Below are positions 46,101 to 54,168 of a stretch of 64,000 bases of DNA, in pieces. Origin of the DNA: an uncultured Flavobacteriales bacterium (GTDB taxonomy: Bacteria > Bacteroidota > Bacteroidia > Flavobacteriales_D > Sanyastnellaceae); NCBI GenBank assembly GCA_943787435.1, contig CALSMK010000008.1:62001-126000 (forward strand). Direction: 5' to 3'. A program made the position numbers and the translations under genes. Under the pieces are notes generated by a model, which saw only the letters and a list, made by a program, of their open reading frames with translations, ran no database searches and was not told where the DNA came from. Within the stretch, counting starts at the first letter, position 1; the number at the start of each line of letters is the position of its first letter.

Positions 46101-47128
46101 ACCCCAACGTGCCCCTGTGCATTGGTCAATCCACCGTCCTCAATGCCGACGATGGAAACACTTGGATTTGGAGCCCCACCGTCGGACTCAACAACCCCGC
46201 CAGTCAGACTCCAGTGGCTGCCCCCACAGAGACCACCACATACTCGGTCACCATTTCCAATTTGTGTGGCGAAGGAACCGATGAGGTGACCGTTGAACTG
46301 ATCGTGCCCGAAGCCTTTGCTGACCCCGGTGGCCAGGTCTGTGCTGGAGAGCCTTTCCCCGTTTCTGCATCCGGAGGCAGCGCTTATCAATGGGTCCCCG
46401 GAAGCCAGGTGACCAACCCTTCGGCTGCACAAACCACAGTCGTCACGGAAACCCCGCAAACCTTTACCGTCTATGTGACCGACGCCGATGGCTGCGTGGC
46501 TTCTGCCGAGGTCACCGTGAACACCTGGCCCAGTCCAGAGGTCGAGGCCGGACCCGATCAGCGACAAGATTGGCTGGAGGCGACCTTCCTTTATGGGTCG
46601 GTTCAAGGCGATGAACTGGACTCCATTTGGTGGACACCTGAAGGCCCACTGTCTTGCTCAAACTGCCTCATTCCAGAGGTGATCCTGCAAGAAAACCAGA
46701 CATTCACGCTGCACGTCATCGACATCCATGGGTGTCGGTCTGCCGATGTGGTCGAGGTTGAATTCAACTACCCCCTCTACGTGCCTTCGGCTTTCACTCC
46801 CGATGGAGATGGGGTCAACGATGGGTGGCGACCGGAGGGCCATTGGTTGAATGGGACAGGCACATACCTGCAAGGGCAACCTGACGCCACCCTCCTTCCC
46901 GGATACCGCGTGGAAGTTTGGGACCGATGGGGGGCTTGCATTTGGGCCTCAGAAGACCCAAGGGCGTATTGGACAGGTGGCGTGGGTGGACCTGGCGTAT
47001 CCTCTGTGGTAAATGGCGTTGGCCAGGGTCAACACCTCGCTCAACCCGGGGTCTTCACCTGGGTGGTTCACTTCCCAACCAGCAAAGGCAGGGAGCGCCG
47101 CACAGGCATGGTCACATTGATTCGCTGA
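43112..47128 (+). CDS. Giant T9SS-exported protein with gliding-motility-associated C-terminal domain
   Basis: 1338 residues from ATG 43112; the signal peptide MVRLVTSIFLLLATTLSAQ fixes the start. The N-terminal 200 residues (RFVPNKGQWPAHVHHRAEVI) resemble the domain of SBBP/DUF7948-type surface proteins. A beta-propeller-like stretch with repeated YFGGxxxD-type phrases follows (TYFGGTGTDGLNNATG, RTFGGSGNDAAYSVEVAPDD, ATYFGGPFSNEHVDGGSS). Then a PKD domain (FIWDFGDANFSEEVAPLHLY) and three or four Ig-like repeats with WSPTAGLSDPTSSNPTATP-type units ending TTTYSV. The C-terminus is a type B sorting domain (YVPSAFTPDGDGVNDGWRPE, VEVWDRWGACIW) ending MVTLIR. Probably a cell-surface adhesin or gliding-associated protein. 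The stop abuts the convergent gene at 47129. Confidence 0.9.
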   Translation: MVRLVTSIFLLLATTLSAQVRFVPNKGQWPAHVHHRAEVISGGVQVESEGWTSWQWAPSGEGDHHAGSKRGVMWQAKWMMASPIDLASWSAFETEEDRIHFYLSNDASQWAENVQPAKRIETQNLWPGIALRWRGTRSGNAKFELTVSPGADPTMVAWEYAGVQPKVRPDGGLDLIHALHEGPGFNAQLEPPFAYQLSSEGAMKTVPCRYQVRGNTVALALGKHDPTLPLVLDPEITFSTYAGSTGDNFGTTASNGPGGSLVGGAVAFAPGYPTTANAVQELMGVFEDGISHTALTVFSDDGSSLLYSTYLGGQQADIPHSLAFNETWGRIVLFGTTGSSDFPSTANAHQSNLAAGPATDVTVYGVDTQPNGVDAYLASFNAQDFTLEAATYFGGTGTDGLNNATGLRANFGDNYRGQVDIGPEGTVWIATTTTSPDLNMPGSPAHAGGYDALVAGFDADLTTLLCGRTFGGSGNDAAYSVEVAPDDSFGAFGNLEMMVGGGTSSADLPLPGGSIQPAPAGNIDGWIAQFNAGPDALTVQFGTYHGLADYDQVYFVQRDESGRPYAYGQARGGMPAIGDVYSNPGSGQYITCFLPDLSDIEWQSPIGTGGPGIDLSPTAFLVSDCQQVYISGWGGQTNATGGTADVAGSTTFGLPTTDSPFQSGTDGSDFYLAVLAPDAADLVYATYFGGPFSNEHVDGGSSRFDQNGTVYQSVCAGCGGMNDFPSTDNAWSPNNPSPNCNMGVFKFELGKLNANISIDGPDQFCQGDEVQFENNTNGPAAFIWDFGDANFSEEVAPLHLYGIPGEFEVEVIAQDTTGCLEADTAYVAVTIAPAADPSIEPVDPICAGESVELVGSGNGTLSWAFSNSLSDVNSATPTAEPTTTTTYALTDETLCGINTEEVTVEVVDMETSPSEDTQICLGDGTELSVTSPIPDAPNWSYAWSPTAGLSDPTSSNPTATPALTTTYSVVITTAEGCERNHDITVDVVPAAPGDNIYPNVPLCIGQSTVLNADDGNTWIWSPTVGLNNPASQTPVAAPTETTTYSVTISNLCGEGTDEVTVELIVPEAFADPGGQVCAGEPFPVSASGGSAYQWVPGSQVTNPSAAQTTVVTETPQTFTVYVTDADGCVASAEVTVNTWPSPEVEAGPDQRQDWLEATFLYGSVQGDELDSIWWTPEGPLSCSNCLIPEVILQENQTFTLHVIDIHGCRSADVVEVEFNYPLYVPSAFTPDGDGVNDGWRPEGHWLNGTGTYLQGQPDATLLPGYRVEVWDRWGACIWASEDPRAYWTGGVGGPGVSSVVNGVGQGQHLAQPGVFTWVVHFPTSKGRERRTGMVTLIR

Positions 47129-48001
47129 TCACCTCAAAATGAGGTCTGTGGTGGCGATGCGATTCCCCTCGTCGACCAAATGCACGGTGTACACCCCCTC
47201 CACAAATGGCTCGGCTGCCGTGAAGAAGATGCACGCTTCCATGCGCTCCCCATTGTAATCCAGCATGCGAGAGGCAGAAGCTGGTTCGCCACTTGGCATG
47301 GCCACAGGGCTCCGGTCTCCGGGTGGAAGAAGGCGCCCGCTCGGGTCCACCACTTCCAAAAACAAGGCCCTTTGGCCCTTCTCCGCAATGCGGTTTTCCA
47401 TGAGGGTAAAGCAGGTCTTGATCATTTCAGCTCGCTTGGCCCTTTTGGTTTCCCTTTGTGAACCCGTGCTCGCTACACGGATGGCCATGGGCATCAGATC
47501 CAAGGCTTGAAGCACCCTTCCCGCCTCAATGATCCCTTCCATGTTTTCTTGGCGGCGCTGCAAATCGGCATTCCGTTCCTCGACTTGCACCACTTGATCG
47601 GCCATGGCATCTCTCTCCTGTTGCAAAGCGATGTTGGCTTGGTTGAGTGAGTCTATGGTCACCACATAGCCCTGCATGATTCGCCTCAACGTATTGGCCT
47701 CTTTTTTGAGTTTGGACACGCTGTAATTGCGGTCGCGCACTTTTTTAATCAAGCCCTCGATTTCACTGCGCTGAGCAGACATCTCGGCCATCATGAGCGA
47801 GTTTTCGGTCTGCAAAGTGTCATAGCTGAAACGCAAGCGCTGCAAATCGAGCTCCATGGCCTCGCGCTCCAGGTTTCCAGACATGATTTCACCAGACTGA
47901 TTGTCGATGGTGGTCCCTTGCTCAGAAACCTGATAACCGAGATATCCTGCAGTCAGGACCAATGCGGCAATGATGATGAGGTATGTAGAACGCTGTTCCA
48001 T
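47129..48001 (-). CDS. Membrane-anchored coiled-coil protein
   Basis: 290 residues from ATG 48001 (MEQRSTYLIIIAALVLTAGY, signal anchor). Residues about 30-170 are a long charged heptad region (ELDLQRLRFSYDTLQTENSL, KVRDRNYSVSKLKKEANTLR, RRQENMEGIIEAGRV), then a compact C-terminal beta domain (QRALFLEVVDPSGRLLPPGD, ACIFFTAAEPFVEGVYTVHL). Conserved-hypothetical look; I know no function. A periplasmic tether or scaffold is plausible from the layout. It is 73 bp downstream of yraN on the same strand. Confidence 0.8.
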   Translation of the reverse strand: MEQRSTYLIIIAALVLTAGYLGYQVSEQGTTIDNQSGEIMSGNLEREAMELDLQRLRFSYDTLQTENSLMMAEMSAQRSEIEGLIKKVRDRNYSVSKLKKEANTLRRIMQGYVVTIDSLNQANIALQQERDAMADQVVQVEERNADLQRRQENMEGIIEAGRVLQALDLMPMAIRVASTGSQRETKRAKRAEMIKTCFTLMENRIAEKGQRALFLEVVDPSGRLLPPGDRSPVAMPSGEPASASRMLDYNGERMEACIFFTAAEPFVEGVYTVHLVDEGNRIATTDLILR

Positions 48002-48074
48002 GCTACGAATGAACGCACCAAAGCACCCGTTTCGCATGGCCCGGAAGAACAATCCCCACATCGAGCCGTGCGTT

Positions 48075-48452
48075 TCAGCGACCTGGCAGCAAGGGATAAA
48101 ATGCCTGCTCGGTGTGAAGGACCCGATGCCCGTAGCGGTTCTTCAACACCGCAATCACATCAAAGCGAACCTCCAGGTGTTTGGCTGGATGCCTCAAAAG
48201 AAAAGCCCGCGCCGCGCGAATCAACCTTTGCTGTTGGGCGGCAGACACCATGCGATGCCAACTGGCTTGAACCGGTTCTGTTCGCGTCTTCACCTCTACC
48301 AAAACCAGCCATGGGCCATCGCGAACCACCAAGTCCACCTCCATTCGTCCCACACGCCAATTGCGGGCCAACACCTCCCACCCCAAGTTCATGACGTGCT
48401 TCAATGCCACCTCTTCTCCCCATCGACCCAAGGTTTGTGTGTGTGATTCCAT
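48075..48452 (-). CDS. yraN: YraN family protein (UPF0102, nuclease-like fold)
   Basis: 125 residues from ATG 48452 (MESHTQTLGRWGEEVALKHV). The UPF0102 family has a restriction-endonuclease-like fold; visible are LGRWGEEVALKHVMNLGWEV, NWRVGRMEVDLVVRDGPWLV and LVEVKTRT, matching the E...D...ExK active-site pattern of PD-(D/E)xK nucleases. RFDVIAVL follows near the C-terminus. Full length. Function is not settled in any organism I know. Divergent from the exported protein at 48550. Confidence 0.9.
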   Translation of the reverse strand: MESHTQTLGRWGEEVALKHVMNLGWEVLARNWRVGRMEVDLVVRDGPWLVLVEVKTRTEPVQASWHRMVSAAQQQRLIRAARAFLLRHPAKHLEVRFDVIAVLKNRYGHRVLHTEQAFYPLLPGR

Positions 48453-48549
48453 GGAGACCAAAGTCCATCGAATGGCCGCGCGACCACCCTACTTTCGCAC
48501 CCAGATGCACGGTTGCCCACTTTTCTTTTGTCCACGCCGTTTGGCCTCC

Positions 48550-49530
48550 ATGGTCCGACATGCCCCATTCTTTTTATTGCTGGGCCTGCTTTTGCTCCCC
48601 TCGGCCTCCCACGCCCAGTTTGGCAACCGCGCCACAGGAAAGGCCATCGGGTGGGTAGAGGCCCCGAAAGGGCAGGGCAAGTGGTATGTCCATTGGGGGT
48701 ACCACAGGGCGGAATATGGCCGGACACAGCTGCGCCTGATCGGTCCAGGCATCGACCTGACTTTTCATGACCTGAAGGCCACGGACATGCCAGCGCCTTT
48801 CGACCCCAAGGTTCACTTGAATCCAGCGGCATTCACCATTCCTCAGTTCAATGCACGAATTGGACGGCGCATCAAAGAATGCTCCACATACCCCGGGGCG
48901 CTATGGATCAGCGCGGGTTGGGACCACCTGAAATACAAAGTCCCCCATGCCATTCATTCCGTCAGTGGAAACATCCAGGGTGCAACCTATGATCAGGCTC
49001 CCTTTGACTGGGCATGGCGCGATTACAACTTTGAGCACTCCGACGGCATGAACTTCATTCGCTTGGCCGCAGAACGGGATTGGACCTTTGGAAAGGCCGC
49101 ACGCACGCGGCAAACCTGGGACACCGCCAACCAGAAATTCCGATGGGGAATTCAAACGGCCGCGAGTTTGGGGGTGGTGCTCTGTGCAACGGATGTGCGT
49201 TGGGAAGGCGTTCGAACCAAGCATTACTGGCACATCAGTGGCTGGGGCGTCAGTGCCAGCACAGGCCTTTGGCTCCAATGGGGGCGTTTGCGTGCGATGG
49301 GACGCATTCAAGCCGGTGGAATCAACATCTCAAACAGCCGATTCTTGGCCTCTCGAGACTTGAGTGGAGAAACCCCCATTGCAGAAGGCACTGAAGCCCT
49401 TTTGCTGGATGCAAGCTCTGCCCGACACGCCATGACCTTTCTCGAAAAAGGCGTCACCCTCGCCTACACGTTTGGACGAAAAGGCGGCACGGGTTCCGAT
49501 GAGCGAATCCAAATCTCACCTTCGCGCTGA
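48550..49530 (+). CDS. Exported protein of unknown function
   Basis: 326 residues from ATG 48550, where the signal peptide MVRHAPFFLLLGLLLLPSAS (cleavage near SHAQ) begins; the open frame runs back to 48361 across yraN but is not coding there. The mature protein has many Trp, Tyr and Gly residues in strand-like runs (WYVHWGYHRAEYGRTQLRLI, LWISAGWDHLKYKVPHAI, GWGVSASTGLWLQWGRLRAM), consistent with an outer-membrane barrel. It ends LAYTFGRKGGTGSDERIQIS PSR. I cannot name the family. 37 bp before the RluB-like gene. Confidence 0.7.
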   Translation: MVRHAPFFLLLGLLLLPSASHAQFGNRATGKAIGWVEAPKGQGKWYVHWGYHRAEYGRTQLRLIGPGIDLTFHDLKATDMPAPFDPKVHLNPAAFTIPQFNARIGRRIKECSTYPGALWISAGWDHLKYKVPHAIHSVSGNIQGATYDQAPFDWAWRDYNFEHSDGMNFIRLAAERDWTFGKAARTRQTWDTANQKFRWGIQTAASLGVVLCATDVRWEGVRTKHYWHISGWGVSASTGLWLQWGRLRAMGRIQAGGINISNSRFLASRDLSGETPIAEGTEALLLDASSARHAMTFLEKGVTLAYTFGRKGGTGSDERIQISPSR

Positions 49531-49567
49531 ACACCCTGCGTATCTTCGCCGGTGACCCTTTGAAACC

Positions 49568-50554
49568 ATGTCCGACAGTCCCCGTTCCCGCAAGCCTAAG
49601 CGCACTGGCCGCTCGGAAGATCCAAGCCGGCGCAAGTCAGAAGGGTCTGGACCCGAAAAGCGGGGCTTCGGCACGCGCAAATCGCTGTCAGACAAGCCCA
49701 AAGAAGATTCGCGTCCAACCCGCGGAAAAGGCAAGACACACGGCAAAGACAATCCGTTTGCAAAAGGAGGAGGCAACGACAGGAGACCCGGAGGCCGTCC
49801 CCAAAAGCCCAAGAAGCGCCCTCCATTGAAGGACCTCGATGCGCCCTTGAGGCTGAACAAGTTCATTGCGAACTCAGGGGTTTGTGTGAGGCGTCAAGCT
49901 GATCTTTTGATCACCGCCGGTGCCGTCACCGTCAATGGAGAGGTGGTCACCGCACTGGGCTCTAAGGTTCACGCCACGGATGAAGTGGTGGTGGAGGGCC
50001 AGCGCATCAAGCCAGAAAAAAAGCACTACCTGCTGCTCAACAAGCCCAAAAACTTCTTGGGGACTGCAGGAGACAAGCAAGGAAGGCGGACCGTGATGGA
50101 CTTGGTCAAAAATGCCACCCGAGAGGTGCTCTTTCCCGTCGACAAGATGGAGCGAATGGACACCGGCCTGCTGCTGTTCACCAACGATCCGGAAATGTCA
50201 GAGCGCCTGCGCGCCCACGGAACCAAAATCCGCCAACTCTTTCATGTGACCCTCCGTCAAAAAATGCGCTCCGAGCATTTGGTGGCCATGACTGAAGGGG
50301 TGGAAACCGAGTCGGGGTACATCAAAGCTTCTTCTGCAGAATTCGTAGACGAGAGCAAGAGCCCAAAAGAAATTGGGGTAGAAATGCACTCCAACAGGCC
50401 CAAGGCATTGGCCAAAATGCTGGAACATCTGGGCTATGATGTAGAGCGCATTGACCGCACCATCTTGGGTCCCTTAACCAAGCGAGACCTTCCGCGCGGA
50501 CATTGGCGCTTGCTGGACCGCGAAGAGCTCAACTTGCTCCGAATGACCCTATAA
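49568..50554 (+). CDS. RsuA/RluB-family pseudouridine synthase-like protein with altered catalytic motif
   Basis: 328 residues. A long basic, low-complexity N-terminus (residues 1-90, rich in Arg, Lys, Pro, Ser) precedes an S4 RNA-binding domain (LRLNKFIANSGVCVRRQADL). The synthase domain follows (YLLLNKPKNFLGTAGDKQGR, RTVMDLV). The family's catalytic motif GRLDxxTxGLLLxTND appears here as DKMERMDTGLLLFTND, so the catalytic Asp is Glu195 (codon 50150-50152) and the Arg is Lys. The later conserved NRxVRRMFEHLGY is SNRPKALAKMLEHLGYD. The C-terminal DRTILGPLTKRDLPRGHWRL is family-like. Either a diverged enzyme or a non-catalytic RNA-binding paralogue. The reading frame shows no sign of indels. 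Confidence 0.85.
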   Translation: MSDSPRSRKPKRTGRSEDPSRRKSEGSGPEKRGFGTRKSLSDKPKEDSRPTRGKGKTHGKDNPFAKGGGNDRRPGGRPQKPKKRPPLKDLDAPLRLNKFIANSGVCVRRQADLLITAGAVTVNGEVVTALGSKVHATDEVVVEGQRIKPEKKHYLLLNKPKNFLGTAGDKQGRRTVMDLVKNATREVLFPVDKMERMDTGLLLFTNDPEMSERLRAHGTKIRQLFHVTLRQKMRSEHLVAMTEGVETESGYIKASSAEFVDESKSPKEIGVEMHSNRPKALAKMLEHLGYDVERIDRTILGPLTKRDLPRGHWRLLDREELNLLRMTL

Positions 50555-50574
50555 ACTCCCTGAATCCACAGACC

Positions 50575-51324
50575 GTGTCAGACAGCCTTGTCATCATACC
50601 CACCTACAACGAAAAGGAGAACATCTCCAAAATGTTGGACACCGTGATGTCGCTGAACCCTTCGAGGGGTGAGGCCTTTGACGTTTTGGTGGTGGACGAT
50701 GGTTCGCCGGATGGGACGGGAGATTTGGTGAGAGAAGCCCAAGCCGCTTATCCCAATCGAATTCACCTCCTGGAACGGTCCGGCAAGCTGGGCTTGGGAA
50801 CCGCTTACATCGCTGGATTCAAATGGGGGCTGTCCAAAGGATACGACTACCTGTTTGAAATGGACGCCGACTTTAGCCACAACCCCAAGGATCTGGAGCG
50901 CCTCAGAGAGGCGTGCATGGACGGAGCGGGTGTGGCTGTGGGATCTCGCTACACCAAAGGCGGCGCAGTTTCCAATTGGCCCTGGCACCGCATTGCCATG
51001 AGCTATGGCGCTTCTCTCTACGTGAACACCATCCTCGGGTTGGGCGTCAAAGACCCCACCGCAGGGTTCAAGTGCTACCAAGCCAAAACCTTACGGACCA
51101 TTCGTTTGGACGCCATCCATTTCATTGGATACGCGTTTCAAATCGAGATGAAATACAACGCCAAAAGGCTCGGATTCTCCATCGCAGAAGTGCCCATCAC
51201 CTTTGTTGATCGCGAACTGGGAACCTCCAAAATGAGCCTGAACATTTTCCGGGAAGCCTTTGTAGGCGTGCTGCAAATGCGGCGCTTTGACATTCGGCCA
51301 GCGGAAGGAACCGCTAAAGCATGA
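50575..51324 (+). CDS. Polyprenol monophosphomannose synthase (DPM1-like glycosyltransferase 2)
   Basis: 249 residues from a GTG at 50575 (VSDSLVIIPTYNEKENISKM), which aligns with the family N-terminus; frames upstream overlap the previous gene. GT2 motifs: LVVDDGSPDGTGDLVREAQA, GLGTAYIAGFKWGLSKGYDY, FEMDADFSHNPKDLERL (DxD metal site) and GSRYTKGGAVSNWPWHRIAM. The C-terminus lacks the membrane domain of bacterial fusion forms. It transfers mannose (or a similar sugar) from a GDP-sugar to a polyprenyl phosphate for protein or envelope glycosylation. ATGA overlap with pyrC. Confidence 0.9.
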   Translation: MSDSLVIIPTYNEKENISKMLDTVMSLNPSRGEAFDVLVVDDGSPDGTGDLVREAQAAYPNRIHLLERSGKLGLGTAYIAGFKWGLSKGYDYLFEMDADFSHNPKDLERLREACMDGAGVAVGSRYTKGGAVSNWPWHRIAMSYGASLYVNTILGLGVKDPTAGFKCYQAKTLRTIRLDAIHFIGYAFQIEMKYNAKRLGFSIAEVPITFVDRELGTSKMSLNIFREAFVGVLQMRRFDIRPAEGTAKA

Positions 51325-52700
51325 GCCACCTTTTCGCAGGCGCCACCTTGGTGCATGAAGGCCAGATTGAAACCGGTGACCTTCTCGTTGAAGGCGGCAC
51401 AATTCAAGCCATCGGTCCTGACCTCAAGTCCCATTCCGACCCGGCCATTGCTTCGGCCGCTCGTTCAGCCACGCTTCACAACTGTGAAGGTCTGCACCTG
51501 CTTCCTGGACTGATCGACGATCAAGTTCACTTCAGGGAGCCGGGGTTGACCCACAAGGCTGAAATCGCAACAGAATCGCGCGCGGCCGTTGCCGGTGGCA
51601 TCACCTCCTTCATGGAAATGCCGAATACGGTCCCGCAATCCCTGACACAGGGCTTGCTCCAAGAGAAGTACAACCGCGCAGAGCAAGTCAGTCCAGCCAA
51701 TTACAGCTTCTTCATGGGCGCCTCCAATGGCAACTTAGATGAAGTGCTCAAAACCGACCCCAAGCGGGTTTGTGGCGTGAAAGTGTTCATGGGCAGTTCC
51801 ACCGGAGACATGCTCGTTGACGACGCCACTGTGCTCGAAGGCATCTTCAAGGAGTGTCCGATGCTGATCGCCACCCACTGCGAGGACGAGGCGACGATCC
51901 GAGCCAATGCCGCTGCCGCCCGCGAGCAGTTTGGGGAAGAGGTGCCCATGGGGCAACACCCCTTGATTCGAAGTGCTGAGGCCTGCTACAGAAGTTCGTC
52001 TCGCGCAGTAGAACTGGCCGCCAAAACAGGGGCTCGGCTTCACGTTCTTCACATTTCCACTGCCCGCGAATTGTCGCTGTTCAACGGCGCCTTGCCTTTG
52101 TCCGAAAAGCGCATCACAGCCGAGGCCTGCACCCATCACCTTTGGTTCACCGATGCTGACTACGCCCAACGGGGCTCCCATATCAAATGGAACCCCGCGG
52201 TCAAAACGGAGGAAGACCGCACTGCCATTCGCGAAGCATTGAAGCCCGGAGGCGCCATTGATGTTTTGGCCACCGATCACGCACCGCACACCGCTTCGGA
52301 AAAGGCCAACTCCTATTGGAGCGCCCCTTCTGGAGGGCCTTTGGTTCAGCACACCTTGTCGGCCTTGTATGAAGGGGTATCACAGGGCTGGCTCAACCTC
52401 ACCGACATTCCCCGTTTGACCGCCCATCGGGTGGCCGAACTGTTCAACATCCCCAACCGCGGCTTCTTGAGGCCCGGTTACGCCGCCGACTTCGTTTTGG
52501 TGAACCCCGCATCGACATGGACCGTAGGACCAGAAGGCATCTTGAGCAAATGTGGTTGGTCCCCTTTTATGGGAGACACCTTTTCCGCTCAAGTGGCGGG
52601 AACTTGGGTCAACGGCATTCAAGTGTGGGACGGCGAGAACATATTGGAACCGGAAGACGGTCAGTCTCCGGCAGGTCAGCGCTTGACTTTTGACAGATGA
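51321..52700 (+). CDS. pyrC: Dihydroorotase
   Basis: 459 residues, longer than the short PyrC class and closer to the multifunctional type. Third step of pyrimidine synthesis. Metal-binding HxR site in LLPGLIDDQVHFREPGLTHK, then GGITSFMEMPNTVP, KVFMGSSTGDM, IATHCEDEATI, LHVLHISTARELSLF, and Asp in VLATDHAPHTASEKANSYW. C-terminal amidohydrolase end FLRPGYAADFVLVNP. Full length. It sits between DPM-like and DUF4296 genes, joined by 4-base overlaps, in one operon. Confidence 0.93.
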   Translation: MSHLFAGATLVHEGQIETGDLLVEGGTIQAIGPDLKSHSDPAIASAARSATLHNCEGLHLLPGLIDDQVHFREPGLTHKAEIATESRAAVAGGITSFMEMPNTVPQSLTQGLLQEKYNRAEQVSPANYSFFMGASNGNLDEVLKTDPKRVCGVKVFMGSSTGDMLVDDATVLEGIFKECPMLIATHCEDEATIRANAAAAREQFGEEVPMGQHPLIRSAEACYRSSSRAVELAAKTGARLHVLHISTARELSLFNGALPLSEKRITAEACTHHLWFTDADYAQRGSHIKWNPAVKTEEDRTAIREALKPGGAIDVLATDHAPHTASEKANSYWSAPSGGPLVQHTLSALYEGVSQGWLNLTDIPRLTAHRVAELFNIPNRGFLRPGYAADFVLVNPASTWTVGPEGILSKCGWSPFMGDTFSAQVAGTWVNGIQVWDGENILEPEDGQSPAGQRLTFDR

Positions 52701-53056
52701 GGGTCAGTGTGCTTCTCTTGGTCTTGGCCACAGCGTCTTTTTCGGGCTGTGATTCAAGGGCCAAGCTCGACGTCCCCGAGTCGCCCAAGGACATGGTCGC
52801 CCGGCCGCAGTTTGTTCAAATTCACGCCCAGCTTCAGCTTCTCGAAGCGGCGCATCGACAGCACATGCTCAAAGGCGACCGGCAACGCAGTCGGGCCCTT
52901 CACCGGGAGAGAATCTTAAAGGAAGCCGGCGTCACGGACTCCGCCTTTATGGCCACCTATGATTGGTGGTACAATCAACCCGAAGCCCTTCCTGGCCTGC
53001 TCGAAGAGGTCCAATCTCACTTGGACTCATTGGCCAGAACCAGCGAGTGGAACTGA
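52697..53056 (+). CDS. DUF4296 lipoprotein
   Basis: 119 residues; lipobox VLATASFSGCDSR. The rest is helical with VARPQFVQIHAQLQLLEAAH and TYDWWYNQPEALPGLLEEVQ, the recognisable DUF4296 pattern of small Bacteroidota lipoproteins. In this phylum it is often found next to pyrC. Overlaps pyrC by 4 bases. Convergent with the epimerase gene, 3 bp apart. Function unknown. Confidence 0.85.
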   Translation: MRVSVLLLVLATASFSGCDSRAKLDVPESPKDMVARPQFVQIHAQLQLLEAAHRQHMLKGDRQRSRALHRERILKEAGVTDSAFMATYDWWYNQPEALPGLLEEVQSHLDSLARTSEWN

Positions 53057-53059
53057 GGC

Positions 53060-54130
53060 TCACGACAGGCTCGACGTGGTCTCCTTCACCACTTCCCGAA
53101 TGGGCGTAAACGCAAACTCTGGAAGCGCCCTGCGCAATTTAGATGTGTCGTATCGGTGCTGACGTCGGGTGTTTCGCGCCAAATCCTTCGTGAGGATGGG
53201 AGGCTTTCTCGACAACACAGACCAAACACTGGCCAACCTCCACCCCAACTCGAGCATCCAGTTTTCCAGCACCTTGGATGGCGGCTCCACACCCATTCCT
53301 TCGGCGACCCACCCCATTAAGTCTCGGTAGGTGACGTTCTCAGAACTGACCACAAACCGTTCGCCAAGGATGCCTTTTTGACCCGCATCTGCAGCCGCGT
53401 CCAGCGCAGAACAGACCGCAATCAAATCCTCTGCCCCCACAAAACCATTGCCGCCTGCAGGGTGGTATTTGCGCCCTTGGGCCGCCCTTCGGTACACCAT
53501 CCCCGAGCTCTCCTCGTAGCGTGCATCGCCCAAAATGATGGTGGGGTTGACCACAATCAATTCCAGCCCTTCGGCCATGCCACGCCACGCCTCCATTTCT
53601 GCAGCATGCTTGCTCACCCCGTATGGAGAGGCCCCTGCTCCGTCTGCCCAATCCGAGCCTTCGGTCACCGTCAAGTCGATCGCCCCTTCTCCAACATGAG
53701 ATCTGCCCAACGCCGCCACGCTGGACATGTGCATCAGTCGCTTCACCCCTGACGCCAGCGCAGCATTGACCACATTGGCCGTGCCCTTCTCATTGACCGT
53801 CTTCAAGGCCGCTTCATCTCCGGGCTTGAAACTCACCCGACCGGCCGCGTGAAAAACCCGATCGCACCCTTCCATGGCCTCTTTCAAAGCCAAGGTGTCG
53901 CTCAAATCAGCTTCTCTCCACTCCAAAGTGCGCCACGCCTCTTCAAACTTTGACCCCAGTTTGTCCCGAAGAAAAACCTGGACCCGCTCTACATTGCTGC
54001 CCTCCCTTCGCAGCGCCACTGTGGGCATCCCGCGTTCCAAGCGCCAAGCCAATCGGTACATTCCTACCAGGCCTGTGGCGCCCGTGATCAACTCAACCGA
54101 AGGGCCATGGCCCTGAATGTGTTCAGACAT
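53060..54130 (-). CDS. NAD-dependent epimerase/dehydratase (extended SDR)
   Basis: 356 residues. NAD-binding GATGLVGMYRLAWRLERGMP, FHAAGRVSFKPGDEAALKTV with NEKGTANVVNAALASGVKRL, and the YxxxK catalytic pair in GASPYGVSKHAAEMEAWRG after MSSVAALG. The extended SDR fold (like dihydroflavonol-4-reductase) acts on a sugar nucleotide, ketone or similar small molecule; substrate unknown. The start ATG at 54130 faces uvrC directly, so the two are divergent with little or no gap depending on the uvrC start. Confidence 0.88.
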   Translation of the reverse strand: MSEHIQGHGPSVELITGATGLVGMYRLAWRLERGMPTVALRREGSNVERVQVFLRDKLGSKFEEAWRTLEWREADLSDTLALKEAMEGCDRVFHAAGRVSFKPGDEAALKTVNEKGTANVVNAALASGVKRLMHMSSVAALGRSHVGEGAIDLTVTEGSDWADGAGASPYGVSKHAAEMEAWRGMAEGLELIVVNPTIILGDARYEESSGMVYRRAAQGRKYHPAGGNGFVGAEDLIAVCSALDAAADAGQKGILGERFVVSSENVTYRDLMGWVAEGMGVEPPSKVLENWMLELGWRLASVWSVLSRKPPILTKDLARNTRRQHRYDTSKLRRALPEFAFTPIREVVKETTSSLS

Positions 54131-54168
54131 TGACGCCGAAGGTAACTTTCACCCATCTTCTCTGCCCC

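Noticed and set aside
48361-48549. Extended plus-strand start overlapping yraN
   Set aside because: The signal peptide begins at 48550, and the upstream part is antisense to a well-supported YraN.
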